33,395 nucleotides of DNA. Source: an uncultured Oscillospiraceae bacterium. GTDB taxonomy: Bacteria > Bacillota > Clostridia > Oscillospirales > Oscillospiraceae. The position numbers and the translations under genes were made by a program. Location of the stretch: positions 1-33,395 of the forward strand of contig CALXDU010000016.1 of the NCBI GenBank assembly GCA_944387145.1. The letters are read 5' to 3'. Positions within the stretch are counted from its first letter, which is position 1, and the number at the start of each line of letters is the position of its first letter. Positions 1-7,792 of this stretch are shown piece by piece. The notes beneath the pieces were generated by a model, which worked only from the letters and a program-made list of their open reading frames with translations, was not told the origin of the DNA and made no database searches.

Positions 1-106
1 GCCCTCTCTCCTGGCGTTCCCCGAAACAGGTCTTATTTGCTTTTCCCAATCTGTAACACATCATTGACAAACTTACATTGGGGAAAATATTTTTTGAAAG
101 AGAACC

Positions 107-904
107 TTACAGATGCAGATCCTTGCTGCGGAACACCAAAATTCCTGCCACGGAGCACACAAAAGCCGCCAGCAGCGCAATCCCGGCAAAGAGGAAAGCC
201 TGTTCTTCCCCAGCGGCCAGACCCCCTGCCTGGAAGAGGGTGAAGAAGGTGGTATATTGGATTTTTTCCAGTTTGCCGCCCATATTGGCCAGCATTTGCA
301 GAATGTACATCAGCACCGGGATTCCGGCGCCAAAGGTAAGACTCAGCTTGGCTTCGCTGAATAGGCACGAACACAGGAAACAGAAACCGCCAATAAACAG
401 GTGCAGGCACAGCAGCCCGCCGTTGACCTGCAGCAGCTGCTTCAATTCCAGTTCCCCCGGGAACATCCCTTCGGAAACGAACCATTCCAGGGCAGTGCAG
501 TAAGCTGCCAGCAGGACGATTCCCGTAACCAGGACCATCCACTGGGTAAAGGCCACCCGGGAGCGTTTTACCGGAGCTGCCAGCAGCGCCGCCATACTGC
601 CCTGATCCACATATCTGGCAATCAAACCGTTGGCCCGGATGATGATATAGACCATGGGAAACACCAGCAAAATCATGCCGTACAGATACGAGGTCATGAA
701 TCCCATCAGGGTGTCCTGATTGCCTACCATTCCTACAGCGGCCATCAGTTCCGGCATCAGCGCCTCGAATTGCTTCAGCGCATCCGCCATTTCCGGATCG
801 TACATGCTGATGATCATGGATATGTACATGGTCAGAATGGCTGCAAAAATCACCAGCAGCTTCCAGGAACCTTTGAGTTCCTTGCGGTACAGTGTCAGGT
901 TCAT
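107..904 (-). CDS. ABC-2 type transporter permease
   Basis: 265-residue integral membrane protein, the membrane half of an ABC transporter; substrate unknown. A hydrophobic segment follows a short basic N-terminus (about residues 15-33), and further membrane segments lie near 75-93, 118-138, 160-180, 190-210 and 235-258, the six-helix layout of ABC-2 permeases. The start overlaps the stop of the ATPase gene by four bases (ATGA), and an AGGAGG site sits in the end of that gene, so the two are translationally coupled. No clear terminator is visible in the 106 bases after the stop. Such pairs often export drugs, peptides or lipids, but nothing here identifies the cargo. Confidence 0.85.
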   Translation of the reverse strand: MNLTLYRKELKGSWKLLVIFAAILTMYISMIISMYDPEMADALKQFEALMPELMAAVGMVGNQDTLMGFMTSYLYGMILLVFPMVYIIIRANGLIARYVDQGSMAALLAAPVKRSRVAFTQWMVLVTGIVLLAAYCTALEWFVSEGMFPGELELKQLLQVNGGLLCLHLFIGGFCFLCSCLFSEAKLSLTFGAGIPVLMYILQMLANMGGKLEKIQYTTFFTLFQAGGLAAGEEQAFLFAGIALLAAFVCSVAGILVFRSKDLHL

Positions 905-1728
905 GGCTTATCCTCCTCAGCATAATAGTGCAGGAAGATATCTTCCATGGTTTGCTTCTGGGTAAGGGTGACCTGGCAGGGATTCAGTCTATTTTGCTCG
1001 CCGCCGAAGGCTGTGGCAAAGTCCGCCGCCTCCTGGGGTGCAGCCAGGGTGACGGTATAGCGTCTGCGGTGCTTGGCACCCAATGCCCCGGCGCTGTCCA
1101 GAGCCACCAGCTTTCCGCTGCGGATAATGCCGATGCGGTCGCAGGTGCGCTCCACTTCCTCAAACATGTGGCTGGACATCAGAATGGTTTTCCCGGCGGC
1201 TTTTTCCTCCTGAATCAGTTCCACAAAGCGGCCCTGCATCAGCGGGTCCAGGCCGCTGGTGGGTTCGTCCAGAATGAGAATGGCCGGGTCGTGCATAAAA
1301 GCGGATACAATGCCGATTTTCTGCTTCATGCCTTTGCTCATCTTTTTGATTTTCCCTTTGGGGTTTACTTCAAACCGGGCAATCAGTTCCATCATCCGCT
1401 TTCCCCCGGACATACCCCGGTACGTTTGCAGAAAACTCAGGTAGGCCCAGCCGTCCATATCTCCGAAAAAGGCAATTTCTCCGGGGATATAGCCCAGATT
1501 TTTCTGAATCCGGGCGGCATCTTTCCAGCAGTCCATACCATTTATGGTGCAGTTGCCCTGACGGGGCCGGAGAAATCCCATTAAGTGACGGATGGTGGTG
1601 GTTTTTCCGGCGCCGTTTGGCCCCAGAAAGCCGAAAACCTCTCCGGGAGCAATGGAAAAGCTCAGGTCAAAGACACCTTTCCCTTGCCCGTAATCCCGGG
1701 TCAGGTGGGATACTTCCATCATGCCCAT
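901..1728 (-). CDS. ABC transporter ATP-binding protein
   Basis: 275-residue ATPase that would power the permease encoded just downstream. Visible motifs: Walker A GPNGAGKTTT (about residues 37-46), a degenerate signature region MSKGMKQK (about 130-137), Walker B with the D-loop LILDEPTSGLDP, and the switch histidine in MSSHMFEEVE. This is the CcmA/YxlF-like class that pairs with ABC-2 permeases. The ATG at 1728 has an AAGGAGG site a few bases upstream; a second in-frame ATG lies two codons later. It starts 40 bases after the mscS stop with no promoter or terminator visible between them, so it is probably in the mscS operon. Substrate unknown. Confidence 0.92.
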   Translation of the reverse strand: MGMMEVSHLTRDYGQGKGVFDLSFSIAPGEVFGFLGPNGAGKTTTIRHLMGFLRPRQGNCTINGMDCWKDAARIQKNLGYIPGEIAFFGDMDGWAYLSFLQTYRGMSGGKRMMELIARFEVNPKGKIKKMSKGMKQKIGIVSAFMHDPAILILDEPTSGLDPLMQGRFVELIQEEKAAGKTILMSSHMFEEVERTCDRIGIIRSGKLVALDSAGALGAKHRRRYTVTLAAPQEAADFATAFGGEQNRLNPCQVTLTQKQTMEDIFLHYYAEEDKP

Positions 1729-1768
1729 AGGCGAGCCTCCTTACCGCCTGAAAGTCAGGCTGGAAAAA

Positions 1769-2563
1769 TCAGGTTTCTTTGTCCATGTGGACAATCAAGT
1801 GGGGATAGGTCATGCCGATGTTCTGTTCGTCAAAGATATCCTTGACCCGCTTGGTGGCGGCAAAGTATACATCCCAGTAATCCGGGGTTTTGACCCACAG
1901 ACGCAGACTGTAGGAAATGGCGCTGTCGCCGTAGGCGGTAATCACGGCATTGGGAGCCGGGTCCAGCAGAACGTTGTCCATGGTGCCGGCCAGAACCAGG
2001 GCGTCCAGCACTTTCTGGGTGGGGGCGTCGTAAGAGGCAGAGACATTGACATCTACCCGCCGGGTGCCGGTGGAGGAGTAATTGACAATCTGCGCTGCTA
2101 CCACAGAGCTGTTGGGAATGGAAATCATCTTATTGTCCGGGGTAGCCAGCATGGTGTAGGTCATGTTGATTTCCTGAACGGTGCCGGACTGGGCGGCAAT
2201 CTCCACATAGTCGCCGGAGTGGAACGGGTGGGTGTACAAAATGGTAAAACCGCCGATGATGTTGGAAACCATATTCTGCAGGGACAGGGAAAGTGCCAGG
2301 GTCAGCACACTGGCCAGGGCCACGATGCCGGTGACATCAATGCCCAGAGCAGAGGCGGCGCTCAGGCCGGTCAGCAGATAGATTCCGGCCCGCACCAGAG
2401 AGAGAATCAGACTGTGGGCCGCTTTTTCCAGCTTGGATTTTTCCAGGGTTTTGCGCAGCAGTGTCAGTATAATTTTGGCAGCCAGAATGCCGATAACCAA
2501 AACAATCAGCGCTCCGCCGATCCGGGAAAGAACGGGAAGACTCAAAACTGTGAAAATGTCCAT
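1769..2563 (-). CDS. mscS: MscS-family small-conductance mechanosensitive channel
   Basis: 264-residue channel that opens under membrane tension to release solutes during hypo-osmotic shock. N-terminal membrane helices are at about residues 12-35 and 55-75. The pore-lining TM3 follows (SVLTLALSLSLQNMVSNIIGG, about 84-104), with the family's small-residue pattern and the Gln-Asn hinge. The beta domain comes next (DYVEI...GTVQEINMTYTML, PNS at about 150), then the alpha/beta C-terminal domain ending in GMTYPHL. The length suits the minimal MscS type. AAGGAG precedes the ATG by about nine bases, and a good promoter is seen at 2599-2627. Confidence 0.93.
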   Translation of the reverse strand: MDIFTVLSLPVLSRIGGALIVLVIGILAAKIILTLLRKTLEKSKLEKAAHSLILSLVRAGIYLLTGLSAASALGIDVTGIVALASVLTLALSLSLQNMVSNIIGGFTILYTHPFHSGDYVEIAAQSGTVQEINMTYTMLATPDNKMISIPNSSVVAAQIVNYSSTGTRRVDVNVSASYDAPTQKVLDALVLAGTMDNVLLDPAPNAVITAYGDSAISYSLRLWVKTPDYWDVYFAATKRVKDIFDEQNIGMTYPHLIVHMDKET

Positions 2564-2598
2564 AGGCGTACATCTCCTTCGTAAAAATTGTTACACAT

Positions 2599-2627
2599 AT
2601 TATACCAATTTGCCGGAAAAATAGCAA
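2599..2627 (-). promoter_or_regulatory. Promoter of the mscS-ABC operon
   Basis: On the minus strand TTGCTA (2622-2627) is followed after 17 bases by a perfect TATAAT (2599-2604). The start site would lie near 2592, about 30 bases before the mscS ATG. Confidence 0.8.
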
Positions 2628-2690
2628 GCGGTTTCCTCAAGAGGCCAAGGGGAAGCCCATGTTCCCCATACAAAAAAGATATTAAACACA

Positions 2691-2737
2691 TTTTAAGAAA
2701 CCAGCCTCTTCCTTCTTAAGAAAATTGGTGATATAAT
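2691..2737 (+). promoter_or_regulatory. Extended -10 promoter and candidate operator of the two-component operon
   Basis: A TGaTATAAT extended -10 lies at 2729-2737; the -35 region is poor (TTCCTT at 2709-2714). TTAAGAAA occurs at 2693-2700 and again at 2716-2723, a 23-base spacing, about two helical turns. The second copy lies inside the perfect palindrome TTCTTAAGAA (2713-2722). A weak -35 with phased repeats fits activation or autoregulation by the OmpR-type regulator, but that is inference. Confidence 0.6.
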
Positions 2738-2769
2738 ACCGTTACTTAGTGAAGAAAGAGGGATGATCT

Positions 2770-3468
2770 ATGTATAATATCCTGATTTGTGACGACCAGC
2801 CGGATATCGTCAACGCCCTGAAAATCTATCTGACCCCGGAAGGCTACAACCTGTATGAGGCCTTTACCGGCCAGCAGGCTCTGGATATTGTGAAGAACAA
2901 CGAAATCCACTTGATTTTGCTGGATGTGATGATGCCTGTCATGGACGGTATTACAGCCACGGCCCATATCCGGGAAATTTCCAATGTTCCCATCATTCTG
3001 CTCACCGCAAAATCCGAAACCGAGGACAAGGTACTGGGTCTGAACGTAGGCGCCGACGACTACATTACCAAGCCCTTTGTGCCGGTGGAGGTGCTGGCCA
3101 GAGTCCGCTCTCAGCTGCGCCGCTATGCCCGGCTGGGCAGCTGCCCGGAACCCACTGGAAATCAGATCACCCTGGGTGGCATTGTGCTGGACGACCGGAC
3201 GAAAACCGTCACTGTGGAAGGAGAACCGGTTTCCTTGACCCCCACGGAATATGCCATTTTGCATCTGCTGATGGCAAACCCCGGCAAGGTGTTCTCCACC
3301 AAGGTGCTCTACGAATCTGTCTGGCAGGAGGCGGCTCTGGGCAGCGAAGGCGCAGTGGCGGTCCACATTCGCCATCTGCGGGAGAAAATTGAGATCAACC
3401 CCTCCGAACCCCGGTATCTGAAGGTGGTTTGGGGCCAGGGATATAAGATGGAAGGGGAGAGCAGATGA
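2770..3468 (+). CDS. OmpR/VanR-family response regulator
   Basis: 232-residue two-component transcription regulator. The receiver domain (1-115) shows the acidic pocket D8-D9, the phospho-acceptor D52 in LLDVMMP, the switch Thr79 and the invariant K101 in TKPF. The C-terminal winged helix (about 135-230) carries LTPTEYAILHLL and VAVHIRHLREKIE...VWGQGYKM, the OmpR DNA-binding signature. Its stop overlaps the kinase ATG by four bases, so the pair is translationally coupled. It is divergent from the mscS-ABC operon with about 200 bases between, so that operon is a possible target. Confidence 0.95.
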   Translation: MYNILICDDQPDIVNALKIYLTPEGYNLYEAFTGQQALDIVKNNEIHLILLDVMMPVMDGITATAHIREISNVPIILLTAKSETEDKVLGLNVGADDYITKPFVPVEVLARVRSQLRRYARLGSCPEPTGNQITLGGIVLDDRTKTVTVEGEPVSLTPTEYAILHLLMANPGKVFSTKVLYESVWQEAALGSEGAVAVHIRHLREKIEINPSEPRYLKVVWGQGYKMEGESR

Positions 3469-6377
3469 AAAACCACATTGCATTTAAGTTCCTGGCGATT
3501 CTTCTGTGTACCCTGGCGCTGTTTGGCAGTGTTGCCAGCACCGGCGCCATTATGGCCCTGACCGGTGCCGGACTTTATGATAAGACCGTGCAGCAGGTAC
3601 GGGATGCAGAGGTAAAAAGCTGGGGAAGAGATTTGACCAGCGGCGTTGCCATGTACTACAGCAACGTAGAACTGGGCGGCTGTCCGGAGGCTCTGGCAGC
3701 GGAGCATGTCCACGGTGGAGGCGGGTATTATTCCGGCTTCGACTGGGAGAAAGCAGGCTACGCACTGAAAGACGCGGAAGGCAACGTTCTGGAAACCGGA
3801 GGAACCCTGACGGAATCCGATGGCGGGGCGGTCTATACCTTCCCGGTTTCCGGACAATATCTGTATTTGGTTTCCACGGAGCCGAAGGCAGAACTGTTTG
3901 AGGTCCCAACCCAATCTGTAGAGGCAAAAATTTACTCGGATGAGGCAACGTATATTTACAATGCCATTCCCAAAACGGGTGCGGCGGTATATGGCGCACG
4001 GTTCTGGGATATGAATGGCCAGCCTCTTTACAATAACACCGGCAATGGAGAAATCCTGGGCACGGTGATGTATGACGAGGATGGAAATGTTCTGTATCGT
4101 TCCAGCAGTGCAGAATATGTGGAAGTCGGGCAGATTTCTCAGCTGGAACTGTTGGGGATGACTTCTGAAGTCATTTATGAAGCCTACGCATCCCAAGGTG
4201 TGGGCGAACTGACCCAGGACGAGCTGGGGTGTATCATTTTTACTGCCTCTGTTCGGCCGGAGCAGTTCCAGGAGCTGACTGCGGAAGAAGCCGTAACGGA
4301 AGCCACGGAAGCTACCAATCCCCCGGAAACCCAGCCGGTGACGGAGGCCGCTACCCAGCCCACCGCTGAGGAAACCCAGGCACCGGAAGTGGATGAAAAC
4401 GGCAACCCTGTCCAGGCATCCACTGAGGAAACCGCAGAGCAGGAGCAGACACAATCCCAAGAGCAGTCGGAGGAGACAGCGGAAGAATCGGCAGAAAACG
4501 CTGATCAGGAGGAGACTGCTCCCCCTACGGAGCCACAAGAGGCCGAAGTCAGTGAGGACCCAGAGGCAGTGCTGGAGACAACTGCTGAGACTGCACCGAC
4601 AGAAACTGCAGCTGCAGAGACTGCGCCGACTGAGACGCAGGCACCCACTGTCCCCGAGGAAACGATTCCCCAGCAGACGGTGCCTGATCCGACTGCGCCT
4701 GTGACAATCAACGGAAAGCCCCTGGATCAGTACGATATTTCCCGCTATGAGTATATCAATGAGCAGAGCGGCAGCACTATGGTTGCCAAGTGTGTTTACG
4801 TTCCCATGCCGGAAATGACCCTGGAACTGTACCTGGTACAGGGTGGACTGCGGGACGATGGATTTTTTTCCTTGTTGGAGGTTGTCCGGGGATTCCGCAG
4901 CGACCTGTTCCTGATTCTGGGAGTCAGTTTGCTGGTATTTGCAATTTTGGGCGTGTATCTGTGCTGTGCGGCGGGCCGGACACCTGGAAGCAAGCGGGTG
5001 CAGGCGGGCGGATTGAATCGGATGCCGCTGGATGTGTATCTGATTTTGGCAATTGCCGGTATCAGCGGTATTGTTGTTGTGGTGTGGGAAGGTGCCAGTG
5101 TGGCGCTGGAACAGAATTTGCAGGTGGGATGTGCCTTCGGCGCCGGCGCCGGTTACCTGGCTTGCCTGATTTTTGTGGGACTTTGCTTCGCCTTTGTGGC
5201 CCAGATTAAAACGCCTAACGGTTTCTGGTGGCACAATACCCTGTGTGTGCGGGTGCTGTGTCTGCTGGGACTGGCAGGACAGTGGGTGCTGCGCAGACTG
5301 CTCCCCTTCCTGGGCAGAGAACTGAAAAAGCTTGGCGGCAGTGTAGGAAGCCTGCTGAGCAAACTGATGGGCCATCTGAAGGAGAAGACCCATACTTTCC
5401 TGTCCCTGCTGCCGCTGACCTGGCAGTGGCTGGCCTGCGGCTTCGGCATCTTCCTGCTGATGCTTCTGGCAATGGCGTTTCGCTCTGTCTTCTTTACCCT
5501 GTTGTTTCTGGCGGCGGATATTGTACTGATTTTGTACGGTGCCCGGAGCTTTGGGACCCTGATGGAAAGCACCCGGCGGATGAGCAGGGGAGATTTGAAC
5601 ATCAAAGTGGATGATAAGCAGATGGTGGGCGTGTTCCGGGACTTTGCGGAGGACCTGAATGATCTTGCCGGTGTGGCGGTAGCCGCAGCCCAGAAACAGC
5701 TGAAATCTGAGCGGATGAAAACCGAATTGATTACCAATGTTTCCCACGACATCAAGACCCCGCTGACCTCCATCATCAACTATGTGGACCTGCTCCAGCG
5801 GCCCCATACCCAGCAGGAGGAAGCGGCATACCTGGAAGTTCTGGACCGTCAGTCCCAGCGGCTGAAGAAGCTGATTGAGGACCTGATGGAAATGAGCAAG
5901 GCCAACACCGGCAACATGACCGTGGAGATCACCCAGGTCAATGCGGTGGAGTCTGTAAACCAGGCCTTGGGCGAGTTTGCCGATAAGCTGGACAGAGCAC
6001 AGTTGATTCCCGTGTTCCGGCATACCGAAGAAGCGGTGTTTATGCGGGCCGACGGGCGGTTGGTCTGGCGGGTGCTGAGCAACCTGCTGAGCAATGCGGT
6101 AAAGTACGCCATGCCGGGAACCCGGCTGTATGTGGACCTGCTGGAGACGGAAGGAAAGGTTATCCTTTCCCTGAAGAATATCTCCCGGGAAGAGCTGAAT
6201 GTGGATGCCGATGAGCTGATGGAACGCTTCGTCCGAGGAGATGGTTCCCGGAATACCGAAGGCAGCGGCCTGGGGCTGAACATTGCCAAGAGCCTGATGG
6301 AACTGCAGAAAGGACAGCTGCAGCTGCTGGTGGACGGCGACCTGTTTAAGGTCACCCTGATCTTCCCAAGTATTTGA
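3465..6377 (+). CDS. Large multi-pass sensor histidine kinase with a Thr/Glu/Pro-rich extracellular region
   Basis: 970-residue partner kinase of the preceding regulator. TM1 spans about 7-31. A long extracellular part follows, including a low-complexity Thr/Glu/Pro/Ala stretch at about 271-413. Further membrane segments lie near 479-503, 522-544, 558-582, 593-615 and 653-698. A HAMP-like linker (ESTRRMSRGDLNIKV, about 700-715) precedes the HisKA domain with phospho-accepting H761 in NVSHDIKTPLTS. The ATPase domain has the N-box around N877 (NLLSNAVKY), a G1-like GDGSR and the G2 box GSGLGLNIAKS. The kinase is far longer than the usual 400-600 residues because of the extracellular spacer and extra helices. 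The catalytic residues look intact. The sensed signal is unknown. Confidence 0.93.
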   Translation: MKNHIAFKFLAILLCTLALFGSVASTGAIMALTGAGLYDKTVQQVRDAEVKSWGRDLTSGVAMYYSNVELGGCPEALAAEHVHGGGGYYSGFDWEKAGYALKDAEGNVLETGGTLTESDGGAVYTFPVSGQYLYLVSTEPKAELFEVPTQSVEAKIYSDEATYIYNAIPKTGAAVYGARFWDMNGQPLYNNTGNGEILGTVMYDEDGNVLYRSSSAEYVEVGQISQLELLGMTSEVIYEAYASQGVGELTQDELGCIIFTASVRPEQFQELTAEEAVTEATEATNPPETQPVTEAATQPTAEETQAPEVDENGNPVQASTEETAEQEQTQSQEQSEETAEESAENADQEETAPPTEPQEAEVSEDPEAVLETTAETAPTETAAAETAPTETQAPTVPEETIPQQTVPDPTAPVTINGKPLDQYDISRYEYINEQSGSTMVAKCVYVPMPEMTLELYLVQGGLRDDGFFSLLEVVRGFRSDLFLILGVSLLVFAILGVYLCCAAGRTPGSKRVQAGGLNRMPLDVYLILAIAGISGIVVVVWEGASVALEQNLQVGCAFGAGAGYLACLIFVGLCFAFVAQIKTPNGFWWHNTLCVRVLCLLGLAGQWVLRRLLPFLGRELKKLGGSVGSLLSKLMGHLKEKTHTFLSLLPLTWQWLACGFGIFLLMLLAMAFRSVFFTLLFLAADIVLILYGARSFGTLMESTRRMSRGDLNIKVDDKQMVGVFRDFAEDLNDLAGVAVAAAQKQLKSERMKTELITNVSHDIKTPLTSIINYVDLLQRPHTQQEEAAYLEVLDRQSQRLKKLIEDLMEMSKANTGNMTVEITQVNAVESVNQALGEFADKLDRAQLIPVFRHTEEAVFMRADGRLVWRVLSNLLSNAVKYAMPGTRLYVDLLETEGKVILSLKNISREELNVDADELMERFVRGDGSRNTEGSGLGLNIAKSLMELQKGQLQLLVDGDLFKVTLIFPSI

Positions 6378-6392
6378 TCCGATACAAGATAT

Positions 6393-6418
6393 CCCCGCCG
6401 GTGAAACTGCCGGCGGGG
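6393..6418 (+). terminator. GC-rich hairpin after the histidine kinase gene
   Basis: CCCCGCCGG and CCGGCGGGG form a 9-bp stem around an 8-base loop, 16 bases after the stop. The following sequence (CATCTGTTT) has only a weak T-run, so termination may be incomplete. Confidence 0.55.
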
Positions 6419-6606
6419 CATCTGTTTGCGAGGAATCGGGGATTGTTCATAAATTTGTCGTTTTTTGTTTTCAATTTTGTTATTGGGCGTTCAAAACCAA
6501 AAAGTATCTTGATAACAGAAAGGTTGCGGAAGCCGTGAGCCGCTCCTTTCAAACTCCGTAGATCCTCTTTTCTACCTCTCTTCTTTCCAAACCCTTTTGC
6601 GGAATC

Positions 6607-6637
6607 CCCCGGTGCCTCCCCTGGCACCGGGGTTTTT
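6607..6637 (+). terminator. Strong rho-independent terminator, plus strand
   Basis: CCCCGGTGCC (6607-6616) and GGCACCGGGG (6623-6632) form a perfect 10-bp stem with a 6-base loop, followed directly by TTTTT. It lies about 230 bases after the kinase stop, so it ends either kinase readthrough or a separate RNA. Confidence 0.85.
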
Positions 6638-6650
6638 CCGTTTTGGGGCA

Positions 6651-6687
6651 AAAAAACTGTGCGGGCAGAATGCACGCACAGTTTTTT
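6651..6687. terminator. Bidirectional terminator between the kinase and potD
   Basis: AAAAAACTGTGCG (6651-6663) and CGCACAGTTTTTT (6675-6687) are perfect complements around an 11-base loop, giving a T-run on both strands. It sits 7 bases beyond the potD stop and is the natural end of the minus-strand pot operon. Confidence 0.88.
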
Positions 6688-6693
6688 GTTTGA

Positions 6694-7773
6694 TTAGCCG
6701 TTTCTGACTTCCATGAACAGGCTTTCCATCAGGCGGGAAGTCTCTTCGGGAAGGTTGTCAAAGCTGGAAGTGTTGCGCAGGGTTTCTTCCGAGGGATAAG
6801 CGACCGGGTTGGCGGCCAGCTCCGGGTCCAGGAATTCCTTGGAAGCGGAGGAGGGAACGCTGTAGCCCAGGTAATCCATGTTGGCTGCGCTGATCTCCGG
6901 ATCGCACAGGAAGTTGATGAACAGCTCGGCAGCTTCCTTCTCCTGGCAGCAGGTGGGGATGCACATGGCGTCAATGAACATGTTGAAGCCCTGCTCCTGG
7001 GGCTGATAGAAGGCCAGGTCGGGGTTCTCAGCCACCATGGTCAGGTAGTCGCCTGCGTAGTAAGGAGCGATCCAGGCTTCCTCATTTTCCATGGCGTCGA
7101 AGATCTGGTCCATGACGTACTGCTGCACCACGGGCTTCTGCTCGGCCAACTTGTCGGCGCATTCCTGAAGCTCAGCTTCGTCGGTGGTGTTGATGTCGTA
7201 GCCCAGCAGGTACTGAGCGATGGCGAAAGCATCCCGGGAGTTGTCGAACATCAGGATCTTGCCGGCGTACTTCTCGTTCCACAGCAGTTCCCAGCCGGTG
7301 ACATCGGCTTCATCCACATACTTGGTGTTGTAGATGATGCCCACGGTGCCCCAGGTGTAGGGGACGGAGTACTTGTTCTCCGGGTCATAGGACGTGTTGC
7401 GGAAAGACTCGTCGATATACTGATAGTTGGGGATGTTGTCGAAGTTCAGCTCTTCCAGCATACCCTCCTGACGCATCCGACCGATCATGTAGTCGGAGGG
7501 GATGATCACGTCCACGGTAATGCCGCCGTTGGCCAGCTTGGAGTACATGATCTCGTTGGAGTCGTAGGTGGAGTAGCGCACTTCGATGTTGGGATAGGCC
7601 TCCTCAAATGCAGCGATTACATCCAGAGAGTCGTCATCGCCTTCGGCAATGTACTGACCCCAGTTGTAAACGTACAGGGTGGTTTTCTCCTCACCGCCGC
7701 CGCAGCCGGTGAGCATGGCTGCGCAGCCCAGCACCAGGCATACCGCCAGGACAAGGGAAAGCATTTTTTTCAT
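6694..7773 (-). CDS. potD: Spermidine/putrescine ABC transporter substrate-binding lipoprotein PotD
   Basis: Extracellular polyamine-binding lipoprotein, 359 residues from the start used here. The N-terminus MKKMLSLVLAVCLVLGC... is a lipoprotein signal with lipobox LTGC. The mature part opens with LYVYNWGQYIAE, the typical PotD/PotF start, followed by VDVIIPSDYMIGRM, PYTWGTVGIIYNTK and the binding-site segment EEAWIAPYYAGDY. The reading frame is open 21 codons further upstream, but ATG 7773 is preferred: GAGGAGG lies about nine bases before it and the signal peptide begins there. It is the last gene of potABCD, 19 bases after potC, and ends at a bidirectional terminator. Confidence 0.93.
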   Translation of the reverse strand: MKKMLSLVLAVCLVLGCAAMLTGCGGGEEKTTLYVYNWGQYIAEGDDDSLDVIAAFEEAYPNIEVRYSTYDSNEIMYSKLANGGITVDVIIPSDYMIGRMRQEGMLEELNFDNIPNYQYIDESFRNTSYDPENKYSVPYTWGTVGIIYNTKYVDEADVTGWELLWNEKYAGKILMFDNSRDAFAIAQYLLGYDINTTDEAELQECADKLAEQKPVVQQYVMDQIFDAMENEEAWIAPYYAGDYLTMVAENPDLAFYQPQEQGFNMFIDAMCIPTCCQEKEAAELFINFLCDPEISAANMDYLGYSVPSSASKEFLDPELAANPVAYPSEETLRNTSSFDNLPEETSRLMESLFMEVRNG

Positions 7774-7792
7774 TTTCAATTTTACCTCCTCA

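Larger units (their letters stand above)
6419..6693. other. Intergenic segment with a hairpin and two terminators; possible small RNA or long 3' UTR
   Basis: No credible reading frame. AT-rich sequence to about 6515 is followed by a hairpin (6518-6550: GAAAGG/CCTTTC and GCGG/CCGC around a 10-base loop), a pyrimidine-rich tract (6551-6600), a strong plus-strand terminator (6607-6637) and a bidirectional one (6651-6687). I see no strong promoter; TTGGGC (6483-6488) with TATCTT (6505-6510) at 16-base spacing is the best weak match. Confidence 0.4.

Noticed and set aside
4275..4700. Tandem repeats in the kinase gene as a mobile or CRISPR-like array
   Set aside because: The repeats are imperfect, in frame, and encode a Thr/Glu/Pro-rich spacer; there are no regular repeat-spacer units.
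3309..6023. A 904-codon open frame on the minus strand across the histidine kinase gene
   Set aside because: It is antisense to a kinase with intact motifs, has a Gln/His/Gly-rich composition with no recognisable domain, and has no ribosome site. It arises from the codon bias of the real gene.
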